64,000 bases of DNA from an uncultured Ruminococcus sp. (GCA_902799245.1 CADBZY010000004.1:1-64000); one strand, 5' to 3'. Shown: positions 17,150 to 25,717, counted from the first letter of the stretch. The notes: a model not told the origin generated them from the letters alone. Numbers and translations are program-made.

Positions 17150-18607
17150 TTACCACTGGCTCATGAGCCAATTGTAGATGTTTCTGTAGTCGCCGGCGGA
17201 ACGGTACCAGGAGAAGTCGGATTCCATGCCGCGTCTTGCGATGCATTCCCATCCGAAACGATCCTCGAAGTAGATCTGCTTGGCGTAGTTGATGACCTTG
17301 AGCATGACTTCCGGGTTGTATTCGTAGAAGGTGAAGCCTGTGCCGGTGTGGTCGAAACCGTTGTAGGGCTGAACGGTATCTCTCAGACCGCCTGTCTCAC
17401 GAACGATCGGGACAGTGCCGTATCTCATGGCGATGAGCTGGGTCAGACCGCAGGGCTCAAAGCGGGAGGGAACGAGAATGGCGTCGGCAGCGGCGTAGAG
17501 CTTGTGGGCTCTCTCATTGGAATACATGATGTTGGAGCAGACTCTGCCCTTGTGGTTCCATTCGTAGCCTCTGAAAGCGTCCTCGTACTTCTTGTCGCCG
17601 GTACCGATAACAACGACCTGGGTGTGATCGTCCACAATGCGATCCATAACGGCGTTGATGAGGTCAAGACCCTTCTGGTCGGTCAGACGGGAGATAATGC
17701 CGATCATGAACTTGTTGACGTCTCTTTCCAGACCAAGCTCGCCCTGGAGCTTTTCCTTGTTCCAGCGCTTTGCGTCGGGGAAGTTGTCCACACCGTATCT
17801 GTCATAGATGTACCAGTCGGTGCCGGGGTTGTAAACGTCGTAATCCACGCCGTTGACAATGCCGCCGAGTTTGTAGGCGTAATCATTGAGCACGCCGTCG
17901 AGAGCCTCGCCGTATTCGGGAGTTCTGATTTCGTTGGCGTAGGTGTGGCTGACGGTGGTGACGAAATTGGAGTAAACGATACCGCCCTTCATGATGTTCG
18001 CGTCTGCGTTGAACTCGAGGCGATCAGGGGAGAAAGCATACTCAGGAATATTGGAATGATACTTAACGGTATCGATGTTGGCAATGCCCTGGAAGTGCAG
18101 GTTGTGGATGGTGAGAACGGTCTTTGTGCCGTTGTAGAAGGGGTTGCCCTCATAGACAGTGTGCAGATAGACCGGAACCAGAGCCGCCTGCCAGTCGTGG
18201 CAGTGAATGACGTCAGGATGGAAGCCGATCGCGCACATAGAAGCGAGCACAGCCTTTGAGAAGAAAATAAAGGGAACGATGTCGCCTGCCATATCGGTGT
18301 AGGGATTGCCTCTGCCAAAGAAGTATTCGTTGTCGATGAAGTAGAATCTGACGCCGTTCCACCAATACTCCATCAGACCCACATAATACATGTGGCAGTC
18401 ACGGGTGAAGTCCATGTAGAAATGGGTGACATAGGTCATGTTGTTGCGGAAATGCTCGGGGATGCAAGTGTATCTGGGCAGAATCACGCGCACGTCCAGA
18501 TCTCCCTGATTGGCAAGCGCTCTGGGAAGAGCGGACATGACGTCAGCGAGACCGCCCGTTTTGACAAACGGATCACATTCCGAACCTACAAACAAAATAT
18601 TGCTCAT
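17150..18607 (-). CDS. glgA: Glycogen (starch) synthase, ADP-glucose type
   Basis: GT5 glycosyltransferase that extends alpha-1,4-glucan from ADP-glucose. The 485-residue protein begins MSNILFVGSECDPFVKTGGLADV, with the family KTGGL loop (Lys16), and has the C-terminal ligand segment PSRFEPCGLTQLIAMRYGTVP with the catalytic Glu. The ATG at 18607 has AGGAGG upstream; the frame is open for 11 more codons but no better start exists. Single gene with promoter at 18669-18697 and terminator at 17051-17097. No other glg genes are adjacent; the GH13 enzyme at 41140-42432 is the only other glucan gene here. Confidence 0.96.
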   Translation of the reverse strand: MSNILFVGSECDPFVKTGGLADVMSALPRALANQGDLDVRVILPRYTCIPEHFRNNMTYVTHFYMDFTRDCHMYYVGLMEYWWNGVRFYFIDNEYFFGRGNPYTDMAGDIVPFIFFSKAVLASMCAIGFHPDVIHCHDWQAALVPVYLHTVYEGNPFYNGTKTVLTIHNLHFQGIANIDTVKYHSNIPEYAFSPDRLEFNADANIMKGGIVYSNFVTTVSHTYANEIRTPEYGEALDGVLNDYAYKLGGIVNGVDYDVYNPGTDWYIYDRYGVDNFPDAKRWNKEKLQGELGLERDVNKFMIGIISRLTDQKGLDLINAVMDRIVDDHTQVVVIGTGDKKYEDAFRGYEWNHKGRVCSNIMYSNERAHKLYAAADAILVPSRFEPCGLTQLIAMRYGTVPIVRETGGLRDTVQPYNGFDHTGTGFTFYEYNPEVMLKVINYAKQIYFEDRFGWECIARRGMESDFSWYRSAGDYRNIYNWLMSQW

Positions 18608-18639
18608 ATTTCGTCCTCCTAAGTTTGTGATGATTTCCA

Positions 18640-18654
18640 ATTACTTAAAGTAAT
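18640..18654. repeat. Palindrome in the glgA 5' leader
   Basis: ATTACTT-a-AAGTAAT lies between the -10 element and the ribosome-binding site, a position suitable for a repressor operator. No known regulator motif is recognised. Confidence 0.35.
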
Positions 18655-18668
18655 CAGCTTACAGAATT

Positions 18669-18697
18669 ATTTTAACATGTTATAAGTGATATTTCAA
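18669..18697 (-). promoter_or_regulatory. glgA promoter
   Basis: On the minus strand TTGAAA (18692-18697), 17 bp, TAAAAT (18669-18674). Confidence 0.75.
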
Positions 18698-18759
18698 GGA
18701 TAAATTCTTTAAATCAGGCAAAATCCAGTAAAATTTAATAAATTTTTTTTGTGTTTTTT

Positions 18760-19150
18760 TATTCAGAACGGAATAACAGGGCAAAACGTGCAGATAATAA
18801 AGTTGCAGGCACAGAGAATTCCCTTTTGGGAACGTTTCAAAAGCCGTGCGTCGGGCAGTGTCTGCTCACATCCGGCGGAAGGCAAGGGAGTATTTCGGAA
18901 AAAGTGAAAAATGTAGGTGGTGCAATTAAGCTGTACGGCTGTCTTTTCATTTCACTTCAAAGGGGATCCCAAAAGGGTCGTCCGTAACAATGCCGATTCA
19001 TTCCCGCGCAATAAGCCGGGTGTGATGGTGATACATAAGAAAAGAAATAAGTGACCCACAGCGTTTTTTACTCGGACATGCAAAAACAGGGGAGAGAGCG
19101 AATAATATAGTGAATAGAGAATGGAGAAAAGTGAACAGTGAATCATTTCG
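18760..19150. other. Gene-poor intergenic stretch between glgA and the sigma-factor gene
   Basis: About 400 bp without a supported gene. Short open frames occur on both strands but lack ribosome-binding sites. It contains the palindromic GGGATCCC near 18963 and the phrase-like repeats GTGAATAGAGAATGGAG / AAGTGAACAGTGAATC near 19110-19145, typical of intergenic repeat debris. It may hold remnants of a decayed gene or mobile element, but I cannot name one. Confidence 0.4.
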
Positions 19151-19151
19151 G

Positions 19152-19168
19152 AAGGCGCTTTGCGCCTT
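19152..19168. repeat. Perfect 7-bp hairpin before the sigma-factor gene
   Basis: AAGGCGC-TTT-GCGCCTT. It lies about 27 bp upstream of the chosen start and may belong to the leader. Confidence 0.4.
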
Positions 19169-19194
19169 GGTTTATATTTTGGGTGGTATGTAAT

Positions 19195-19878
19195 TTGAGT
19201 GTCATATTGTTTCTTTCGGACGCCTTGAAGGGGCTTTACAGCCTGTTTCTCAGTGTTTCGTCGATTTCAGGGTTTCCGCCGAGGCTTTCCGCTGCGGAGG
19301 AGAGAAAGTACATAGAGGAATGGGCGATGGGAAGCCGTGCGGCGAGACAGAAGCTGATCGAGCATAATCTCCGGCTGGTGGCGCACGTCAGCAAGAAGTA
19401 CTGTGCCGCGGTTCCCGACGGTGATGATCTGATTTCCATCGGCACTATCGGGCTGATCAAGGCGGTGGACACCTTCCGACCGGAAAAGTGCTCCAAGTTT
19501 TCGTCCTACGCGGCGACCTGTATTCAGAATGAGATCCTCATGTTCCTGCGAAGCGGCAAAAAAAGCGCCCTCGACATTTCCGTGAACGAGCCGATAGACA
19601 CCGACCGCAACGGTAATGTGTTGACGCTGATGGATATAATAGCGGTAGAGGATACGATTTCCGACGATATAGACACCGCCATCAAATGCGAAAAGCTGCG
19701 CCGCATCGTGCGAAATGAGCTTGACGAAACCGAACGCAGGATCATCACGCAGCGCTACGGATTGGACGGGCGCAAACCGCTTACACAGAGGGAGATCGCC
19801 TCCGAGCTGCATATTTCGCGGTCATACGTCAGTCGCATCGAAAAAAGGATTCTCGAGCAGATCAGAAGTAAACTTTAG
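19195..19878 (+). CDS. sigK: Sporulation-type sigma factor, SigK/SigE-like
   Basis: RNA polymerase sigma-70 family factor of the late mother-cell type. A hydrophobic leader of about 25-30 residues (LSVILFLSDALKGLYSLFL...) resembles the pro-sequence of SigK/SigE; then PRLSAAEERKYIEEWAMGS, IEHNLRLVAHVSKKY, region 2.2-2.4 LISIGTIGLIKAVDTF and KFSSYAATCIQNEILMFLR, and a region 4 helix-turn-helix LTQREIASELHISRSYVSRIEKR. The GEN ISIGTIGLIKA stretch favours SigK over SigE. The TTG at 19195 is chosen from GGGTGG 8 nt upstream and from leader length; other starts further upstream give an implausible extension. The gene is not interrupted by a skin-like element. Confidence 0.82.
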   Translation: MSVILFLSDALKGLYSLFLSVSSISGFPPRLSAAEERKYIEEWAMGSRAARQKLIEHNLRLVAHVSKKYCAAVPDGDDLISIGTIGLIKAVDTFRPEKCSKFSSYAATCIQNEILMFLRSGKKSALDISVNEPIDTDRNGNVLTLMDIIAVEDTISDDIDTAIKCEKLRRIVRNELDETERRIITQRYGLDGRKPLTQREIASELHISRSYVSRIEKRILEQIRSKL

Positions 19879-19879
19879 C

Positions 19880-20533
19880 TCATACGAGTTTTTGAAGGTC
19901 ATTCAGATCATGGGCGAGAAAGTCGATATTGGGCAAAATCTCCTCCTCCGGCTGGGTCAGGTCGGGCACCATGACGGTAAAACAGCCGGCAGTCTTGGCG
20001 GAGATCACGCCGGCAGGCGAATCTTCCACGGCGATACATTCATAGGGAGAAAGTCCGAGCTCTCCGGCAGCGGTTAAATATATATCCGGTGCAGGCTTGC
20101 TTCGGGCGATAGAAGCGCCGCTTACTACGGAGTCAAATTGGTCGAACAGACCGTGCGGTTCAAGATAATGCTTTGCTCTTTTGACAGGCGAAGCGGTCGC
20201 CAGAGCGATTTTTATGCCCTTCTGTTTCAGATAATCCACTGTTTCTGCAGCTCCCGGTTTCAGCTTCACACCGTTGCGGTCGATGAAATCAGCCATCAGT
20301 TTTCTTCTCAGTCCGCGAATTTCATGGTAATCGGCCGACTCTCCGAACCAGGCGAGAAATTTCGGAATGGCTGTTTCGGGCGAATTGCTCCGCAGGCTCA
20401 GTGCCATTTCCTGTGTCAGTTCAAAGCCGAAGGCGGCACACGCCTCTTGCCAAAACCGCATATAAAGCCGTTCGCTGTCCACAAGCACACCGTCCATATC
20501 GAAAATGACGCCTTTCAATGTATTCGATGACAT
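19880..20533 (-). CDS. HAD-family hydrolase (beta-phosphoglucomutase-like)
   Basis: Cytosolic phosphatase or phosphomutase of HAD subfamily IA. Motif I FDMDGVLVDSE supplies the nucleophile Asp and general acid Asp; motif II is ALATASP; the conserved Lys is in SKPAPDIYL; motif IV is AVEDSPAGV. A helical cap lies between motifs I and II. The substrate is not evident; pgmB-like sugar-phosphate enzymes share these features. ATG 20533 is used because the GTG four codons upstream sits directly on the AAAGGA site. Its stop lies 1 bp from the stop of the sigma gene (convergent). Confidence 0.85.
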   Translation of the reverse strand: MSSNTLKGVIFDMDGVLVDSERLYMRFWQEACAAFGFELTQEMALSLRSNSPETAIPKFLAWFGESADYHEIRGLRRKLMADFIDRNGVKLKPGAAETVDYLKQKGIKIALATASPVKRAKHYLEPHGLFDQFDSVVSGASIARSKPAPDIYLTAAGELGLSPYECIAVEDSPAGVISAKTAGCFTVMVPDLTQPEEEILPNIDFLAHDLNDLQKLV

Positions 20534-20607
20534 TTCAGATCTCACGTCCTTTCTATTAGTATTGTATTGTCTTTTGCCGGAGATGTCAAGTCAATTTCCA
20601 ATGCGCA

Positions 20608-20648
20608 TTAAAAGAGCCCCTTCGTTCTCACGTGAAGGGGCTCTTTGT
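20608..20648 (-). terminator. Strong terminator after the Lgt-like gene
   Basis: AAAGAGCCCCTTC (20611-20623) and its exact complement (20634-20646) form a 13-bp stem; on the minus strand it ends CTCTTTTAA. It closes the four-gene minus-strand operon 25419-20690. Confidence 0.8.
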
Positions 20649-20689
20649 GGGAGTATCAAAATTTCATTGAATAAAAAGGTATGCAGCTA

Positions 20690-22162
20690 TCAGCTATCGA
20701 TTTTGTCAAGCTCAAGCAGAATTTTATCCATATTCAGCTCTTGCTCGCCAAGCGGCCTGTTCTCTGTTTCAACGTTTGTCTGATTCGCAGCAGACTTTTT
20801 TGATGTCTGAACAGACACTACCTTCGGAGTGTTTGTCGCCACCGGATTCTTTGCAGGCTGGACAGAAGCTGGGGAATCAGTCTTTTGACTCTCCTGCCTG
20901 AGCGCCTGTGCATCGACGGATACGACAGGGATGGTTTTCAGTTTTGTGTACTTGGTTTCTGTTTTTGTGACGGGTACAGAAGCAGGAGACTGTACATCTG
21001 CTGCTTTTTCGGAAGAATCGGGCTTTACAGCGGGATTTGAGGGAGAATCAATTTTTTCAGTGGTCACGGTTTCATCGCTTTGTTCTTCTGCAACTGTTTC
21101 AAAAGAAGGCTTTTCTTGGGTTTCGTTTTCATTCTCAGAAGCATCATCATTCAACGCGACATCTTCGACGACAGGAGCCGTTTCTTTTACGGCCTCTCTG
21201 CTGAATTCTTCGTTAAATCCAGCGGATTTAAGGGCAAATTCGATCGTCAGCCAGTCGAGAATGACCATGCCGGCAAACATAATGAGATGATTGCTGATGT
21301 AATTGGAGCTTCCCACACGGTATTCACCGAAAACGCCAAGAATGATAGAGACAACGATCAAAGGCAGTGAAACCCAGTGGAATTTGCTGAATCCGTATCT
21401 TTTGGCCGTCAGGATTATTAACGCTGCCAGTACGGCAACGCAGCAAACAATACCGATAATCTGGGAGATTTTTATGAATTCGTTCAGACCCAATTTCAAC
21501 GGATCGGCGCGCATACTGTCCATAACGACCTGATTAGTGCCGTGAAGTGCAAGCATAAGCAATGCGGTCTTGCCGGAGATTGTGTCTTTGTCGCCGTTTC
21601 TTTTGCAGTGAATAAAGAACCACAGACAGATACAGAAGATAATAGCCTCATATACTCCGTCAAGCTGATAAACCGCTAAGTTATAGATGCCCTGTTCTTT
21701 GTCAAACACCGCAAAGAGCTTGAAATCCACTTCGTATCCAATTTCGGCGGGAGTAAAACCGGTTGCGAATCTTCCCACGGTAATTGCGAATGCGCCGCCG
21801 ATAGAAAGGCAGTCAAGCAGCGAACCGAGTCCATCGGCATAGAAATACCTGACGGCAATCAACGCGCCTAAAAATACGCCGAAAAACACGCCATACAGAC
21901 CGTATCCGCCGTTTGTCAGATTGAGATACTGCCCTAAACCGGTCAGACCGCTTCCGGAGAAGATGATATAGAGAATTCTTCCGGAAACAAGGCCGAGAGG
22001 AATTCCGAATGCTACGCAAGTAAAAATGTCGCTAATATCCTTTCGCTGAACGAAACGAAGAAGGCAGGCGATACAAACGCCTATGAAACACGCTACAGCA
22101 GTAAAGACTGCGAACCAGCTTATTTCGAGATTGCCAATTATCAGCATCAGCTGATTTTCCAA
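20690..22162 (-). CDS. Divergent Lgt-like membrane protein with a long charged tail
   Basis: Resembles prolipoprotein diacylglyceryl transferase: seven or more membrane segments, GLVSGRILYIIF early, a GGYGLYGVFFG loop, GRFATGFTPAEIG (compare Lgt GRIGNFINGE), and MDSMRADPLKLGLNEF...SQIIGI near the end of the core. However, the essential His of the canonical HGG loop is Tyr90, and the GR..GN.ING signature is degenerate (Arg131 and Glu140 remain). After about residue 320 it has a Ser/Glu/Lys/Val-rich tail of about 170 residues absent from Lgt. The TTG start has AGGGGG upstream. It lies 27 bp after a lipoprotein-like gene, which suggests a link to that cargo. It may be a non-catalytic or re-specialised paralogue. 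Confidence 0.7.
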   Translation of the reverse strand: MENQLMLIIGNLEISWFAVFTAVACFIGVCIACLLRFVQRKDISDIFTCVAFGIPLGLVSGRILYIIFSGSGLTGLGQYLNLTNGGYGLYGVFFGVFLGALIAVRYFYADGLGSLLDCLSIGGAFAITVGRFATGFTPAEIGYEVDFKLFAVFDKEQGIYNLAVYQLDGVYEAIIFCICLWFFIHCKRNGDKDTISGKTALLMLALHGTNQVVMDSMRADPLKLGLNEFIKISQIIGIVCCVAVLAALIILTAKRYGFSKFHWVSLPLIVVSIILGVFGEYRVGSSNYISNHLIMFAGMVILDWLTIEFALKSAGFNEEFSREAVKETAPVVEDVALNDDASENENETQEKPSFETVAEEQSDETVTTEKIDSPSNPAVKPDSSEKAADVQSPASVPVTKTETKYTKLKTIPVVSVDAQALRQESQKTDSPASVQPAKNPVATNTPKVVSVQTSKKSAANQTNVETENRPLGEQELNMDKILLELDKIDS

Positions 22163-22189
22163 ATCAAAAACCCCCTGTATAATCCTGTT

Positions 22190-23692
22190 TTATTCGGCTG
22201 AACAGAAATAAATAATGTCACTCATGTCTCTCTGTTGGTTTTTAAACGAGATGGTATTATATAATCGGTTTTTCATCACTATCGTACCGGTCTGACCGCC
22301 GTCAAGATTGTAAGCGGTAATACAGCCCTTTTTTTGCATAATACGCGCCATTTCCTCACGGAATATGCCCGGGCTTCCGAATGTGCAAAAAAGGTAATGC
22401 AGCTTTCCGAGCTGACCGATGGCCGCCCTTCCATAACTCGAAAGCGGCTCGCCAAGCGGGTAGTTTATTTCGTTACTGGAATCATATATCTTTCCGTTTT
22501 CAATCAGAGCAGGCCCGAAGGTAAAGGAATGCATAATCTCATCCGCACCGTTTTGATTGATGTAGTCGCTGAGTTCATTGTCTTTCCAGATATGGAAGTC
22601 TCCGTTGTAATCAACCACAAGCACCTCCAGGCATTTTTGCTTGGGATTGTCGCTTCGCTTGTCGCACATAACCTTACCATACTGAACGACAATACCGAAC
22701 CGTCGGAAAACATAGAAGTCAGTAGATAGACCTATGATGCCGTTAGTACCCCAGAAAAGATTGGTGGGGTATCTGTAGTCAATGGGCTGATCCTCCCCAA
22801 AGGCCCATTGTCTTCGGAACTGAGAGGGGTGCTTGATGGTAATATCGGCAAAACATACTTCCGCGTTGAATGGGTCACTTGTTTCCTTCCAGCAGACAAC
22901 CTCTATGGTGCTGTCTTTATAGCAGGTTTTCCCGTTTTCTTCATAGAAATTAGAAGAAGCGGGAGGCGTGACCGGTGTGCTTCGGTCATAAGGAAGTGTT
23001 TTTATTCCCTCAGCCTCCGCGGTTTGTGATGCGATTTTTCTGATAGCATCGTTTACACCGTCTGACAGAACATCTTGCGTAACGACGGGTTGTTCAACCC
23101 CGAAAATCGAAGCAATCAGCTTTTCACATCCGATGATCTTCCACTGCTTGTCACTAAAAACAAATTCGACCTCGATAATGTCTGACTTTATGCCGGCGGT
23201 TTTATCATATTCATTCAGTGCCATTGTCAACAGGTCGGAAACAGCTTTTTTGTCACTGCGGTCAAACTCATTCATGCCGTTCTTCAGTATGTAATCGTGT
23301 TCGATAGCAGATAGATTATTCTGCATCCACGGAATAAAATCGCCTTTGTCAGTGACACTAATCTTTACTTTTTCAATAACGGCGGTGGTGCCGGTTATCG
23401 CAGGGGACACAAGCGGTTCGCATGTAAGATTTCTGAGTGAAATATCCACATAGCAGTCAAAAAAAGTGTCATAGGTTTTATTGGAAGGGATTACGGAAGC
23501 GCCGCTGGCGAGAAAATGATCAGCCGATGCAAAATCCTTGTCCTTTAGAGAATGTATAAAACCGTCGAGAATGACATCAGGAGAATCCGCTGAAGAAATG
23601 GCCCATGCAGAGAAATCGCATCCGCTCGACGCAAAGAGCATTATCAGCGGAAATACGACTGCTGATAATGCCATACGCAGTCTGACTGACAT
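22190..23692 (-). CDS. Lipoprotein with helical domain fused to a NAGPA-type phosphodiester glycosidase
   Basis: A 500-residue exported protein. The N-terminus ends in FASSGC (Cys25), a lipobox-like site. Residues about 35-230 match the separate lipoprotein encoded at 24763-25419 (DFSAWAISSADSPD versus DYSTKVISSAEPPD; KDKDFASADHFLASG versus KNKDFAKADTFLANG). Residues about 270-500 match the separate protein at 23742-24812 and are a NAGPA/DUF2233 domain ending AYNLDGGQTGTIV, the family's conserved DGG turn. So this gene is the fused form of its two upstream neighbours. The ATG at 23692 is preferred because the signal sequence begins there, though the ribosome-binding site is weak. It probably cleaves sugar-phosphodiester links in wall polymers (inference from the family). 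Confidence 0.85.
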   Translation of the reverse strand: MSVRLRMALSAVVFPLIMLFASSGCDFSAWAISSADSPDVILDGFIHSLKDKDFASADHFLASGASVIPSNKTYDTFFDCYVDISLRNLTCEPLVSPAITGTTAVIEKVKISVTDKGDFIPWMQNNLSAIEHDYILKNGMNEFDRSDKKAVSDLLTMALNEYDKTAGIKSDIIEVEFVFSDKQWKIIGCEKLIASIFGVEQPVVTQDVLSDGVNDAIRKIASQTAEAEGIKTLPYDRSTPVTPPASSNFYEENGKTCYKDSTIEVVCWKETSDPFNAEVCFADITIKHPSQFRRQWAFGEDQPIDYRYPTNLFWGTNGIIGLSTDFYVFRRFGIVVQYGKVMCDKRSDNPKQKCLEVLVVDYNGDFHIWKDNELSDYINQNGADEIMHSFTFGPALIENGKIYDSSNEINYPLGEPLSSYGRAAIGQLGKLHYLFCTFGSPGIFREEMARIMQKKGCITAYNLDGGQTGTIVMKNRLYNTISFKNQQRDMSDIIYFCSAE

Positions 23693-23741
23693 ACAATCAC
23701 GTCTTTCTAAATGAATTATGCTGCCGAAGGGAAATCCGTCA

Positions 23742-24812
23742 TTACTCAGCCGAAGCGAAATACAGCACATCGCTCATCGGACGCTGTTCGCCCATGTAAG
23801 CGATCTTATTGAAGACCTTATTCTGGAATACGAGGGTGCCCGACTGACCGCCGTCAAGATTGTAAGCGGTGATACAGCCCTTTTCGGCCATAATGGCCGG
23901 GAAGTCCTCACGGTGTAAACCGGGGTTGCCGTATGTGCAGAGCAGATAATGCAGCTTGCCGAGCTGACCGATGGCTGCGCGTCCGGAGTGCATGTAGGAT
24001 TCTCCGAGAGGATAATTCTTTTCCACGGCGGGATCGTAAGGAACGCCGTTTTCCACGAGAGCGGGACCGAATGTAAAGGAGAGCATTATGTCGTCCGCGC
24101 CGTTTTTCTTTATGTATTCGCTCAGTTCATTGTCCTTCCAGATTTTGAAATCACCGTTGTAATCGATAACCAGCACATCGAGATATTTCTGCCGTGACAG
24201 CGTACTGCGCTTGTCGCATATCACGTTGCCGTACTGAACGATGATGCCGTATTTTCTGAATTTATAGAAGTCCGAAGACATTCCCACGACGCCGTTGGAA
24301 AGAGCGAAGATGTTGGTGGGGTACTGGTACTTGCTGGAATTATAGTCGCCGTTTGCCCACTGTCTGCGGAACTGGGAGGGATGCTTGATTTTGATGTCTG
24401 CAAAAGCAATTTCAGCTCTGTTGATCTTGCTGACTTCCTTCCAGCAGGTCACTTCTATGGTGCTGTCCTTGTAACCTGTTTTACCGTCGTCAGTGGTGAA
24501 GTAGTTCTTTTGGTTGGGGGGATTCTTGGGTGCGCTGAAGTCATAGGGAAGCATACGCACGACCTCTGCGTTCATCGTATCGGCAAGCATTTTGTTGACT
24601 TCGTTATTCAGATATGCCGATGAAAGATTCTTTGTCATATCAAACTGTTTGACAGTAGTGGTGGGTGAAAAGGCAAGAAAGATTAACGAAAAGAGCATTG
24701 CCAGGCTCATGAAGAAGAATGAGAAAGCTTTTTTGCTCTTTCGGTTTTCAATTATCACCTGATTAGTTGTTTCCACCAGATTCTTTTTTACTTTTCTCAT
24801 TTTGTCCTTCAT
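23742..24812 (-). CDS. Membrane-anchored NAGPA-type phosphodiester glycosidase
   Basis: The 356-residue protein has a basic N-terminus, one membrane helix (about residues 29-48), a linker and a NAGPA/DUF2233 domain: IKHPSQFRRQW, SSDFYKFRKYGIIVQYG, LGESYMHSGRAAIGQLGKLHYLL and AYNLDGGQSGTLV. GGAGGT lies 7 nt before the ATG. The gene overlaps the preceding lipoprotein gene by 50 bp in a different frame. Its domain is paralogous to the C-terminal half of the fused gene at 22190-23692. The family removes or transfers sugar-1-phosphate groups; in Bacillota related proteins act on exopolysaccharide or wall components. The exact substrate is unknown. Confidence 0.87.
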   Translation of the reverse strand: MKDKMRKVKKNLVETTNQVIIENRKSKKAFSFFFMSLAMLFSLIFLAFSPTTTVKQFDMTKNLSSAYLNNEVNKMLADTMNAEVVRMLPYDFSAPKNPPNQKNYFTTDDGKTGYKDSTIEVTCWKEVSKINRAEIAFADIKIKHPSQFRRQWANGDYNSSKYQYPTNIFALSNGVVGMSSDFYKFRKYGIIVQYGNVICDKRSTLSRQKYLDVLVIDYNGDFKIWKDNELSEYIKKNGADDIMLSFTFGPALVENGVPYDPAVEKNYPLGESYMHSGRAAIGQLGKLHYLLCTYGNPGLHREDFPAIMAEKGCITAYNLDGGQSGTLVFQNKVFNKIAYMGEQRPMSDVLYFASAE

Positions 24813-25419
24813 TATCTTTACCTCCGAATATTGCTTTTATGAGACTTTCGTTTCCCTCTATCTTCCATCCCTTTCCCGTGAATACATAATTCACGGAAAC
24901 CTCATGCAGGGTTCCCGCATCCTTTTTGGCGTATTCCTTCAGCGCCATCGACATAACCTTGTCCACCGCCTTGCGGTCGGAGTTGTCGAATTCGCTGAGA
25001 TTATTTTGCACCAGATAGTCATGTTCCAAGCGGAGAAGATTCTTGTTTGTCCAAGAAAGAAACGCGTCCTTGTCGATGGAAACCAGCTGAACCAGCAGCG
25101 TTGCGCTTGTACCGTCGTATTCCGGTTCGCCGACAGATTCGCATTGGAGAATATTCAGGGAGGTTTCTACATAATTATCAAAAAAAGAGTATCCCGTATC
25201 ATTCTGAGGTTCTATTGTTGTGCCGTTTGCGAGAAATGTATCTGCTTTGGCAAAATCCTTATTCTTTACTGCGGTAATGAAGCTGTTAAACACTTTATCC
25301 GGAGGTTCGGCGGATGAGATGACCTTTGTGGAATAGTCACATCTGCTGAGAACGAGAATTGTCATTAATAACAATACAGACGATAAAACGATTCTACTTT
25401 TTTTTGACAAAAATATCAC
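24763..25419 (-). CDS. Exported lipoprotein-like protein, partner of the NAGPA gene
   Basis: A 218-residue exported protein: hydrophobic leader then VLSRC (Cys27). Arg at -1 of the Cys is atypical for a lipobox, so anchoring by lipid or by the uncleaved helix are both possible. The mature domain (PPDKVFNSFITAVKNKDFAKADTFLANG, later VNYVFTGKGWKIEG) resembles small Clostridial lipoproteins of the DUF5105/SnoaL-like kind, with a low-complexity Asn/Glu/Lys tail. The start is a GTG with a poor AAAGAAAG site, so it may be translated weakly. First gene of the minus-strand operon, with its own promoter at 25478-25506. It matches the N-terminal half of the fused gene at 22190-23692. Confidence 0.8.
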   Translation of the reverse strand: MIFLSKKSRIVLSSVLLLMTILVLSRCDYSTKVISSAEPPDKVFNSFITAVKNKDFAKADTFLANGTTIEPQNDTGYSFFDNYVETSLNILQCESVGEPEYDGTSATLLVQLVSIDKDAFLSWTNKNLLRLEHDYLVQNNLSEFDNSDRKAVDKVMSMALKEYAKKDAGTLHEVSVNYVFTGKGWKIEGNESLIKAIFGGKDNEGQNEKSKKESGGNN

Positions 25420-25477
25420 AGCTTTCTTTATTAATACTATTGTTCAGTAAATCAATTAGATTTGAGTCAACATGAAA

Positions 25478-25506
25478 ATCATATCATAAAGCGCCAAAAA
25501 GTGCAA
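25478..25506 (-). promoter_or_regulatory. Promoter of the lipoprotein/NAGPA/Lgt-like operon
   Basis: On the minus strand TTGCAC (25501-25506), 17 bp, TATGAT (25478-25483). Confidence 0.7.
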
Positions 25507-25575
25507 CAGATTTTTTTGCAAAATCAGTCGATTATTAAAAATTTGTAAAATAGATGTAATAATACAGAAAAGGGC

Positions 25576-25604
25576 TTGATTTTTTTTGTAAACGTTATTA
25601 TAAT
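25576..25604 (+). promoter_or_regulatory. groESL promoter
   Basis: TTGATT (25576-25581), 17 bp, TATAAT (25599-25604). The CIRCE operator begins 5 bp after the -10, across the expected start of transcription. Confidence 0.88.
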
Positions 25605-25609
25605 AGTTG

Positions 25610-25636
25610 TTAGCACTCGGGGAACGAGAGTGCTAA
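25610..25636 (+). promoter_or_regulatory. CIRCE operator (HrcA binding site)
   Basis: TTAGCACTC-N9-GAGTGCTAA, a perfect match to the CIRCE consensus, placed at the groESL transcription start. HrcA-mediated heat-shock control follows from established knowledge of this element. Confidence 0.97.
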
Positions 25637-25664
25637 CGGCTTTGAAGAAGCCCTTCAAAGCCGT
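25636..25664 (+). repeat. 12-bp perfect hairpin in the groESL leader
   Basis: ACGGCTTTGAAG and its exact complement flank a 5-nt loop, directly abutting CIRCE. No T-run follows, so it is not a terminator. A second small hairpin GCGGG/CCCGC follows at 25680-25696, just before the ribosome-binding site. Confidence 0.6.
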
Positions 25665-25717
25665 ATGCAAGAATTAATTGCGGGTTGATTCCCCGCGGTG
25701 AAAGGAAGATTTTTATT

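Noticed and set aside
18751-19146. Short open frames on both strands before the sigma gene
   Set aside because: No ribosome-binding sites and no coding-like codon use; treated as intergenic debris.
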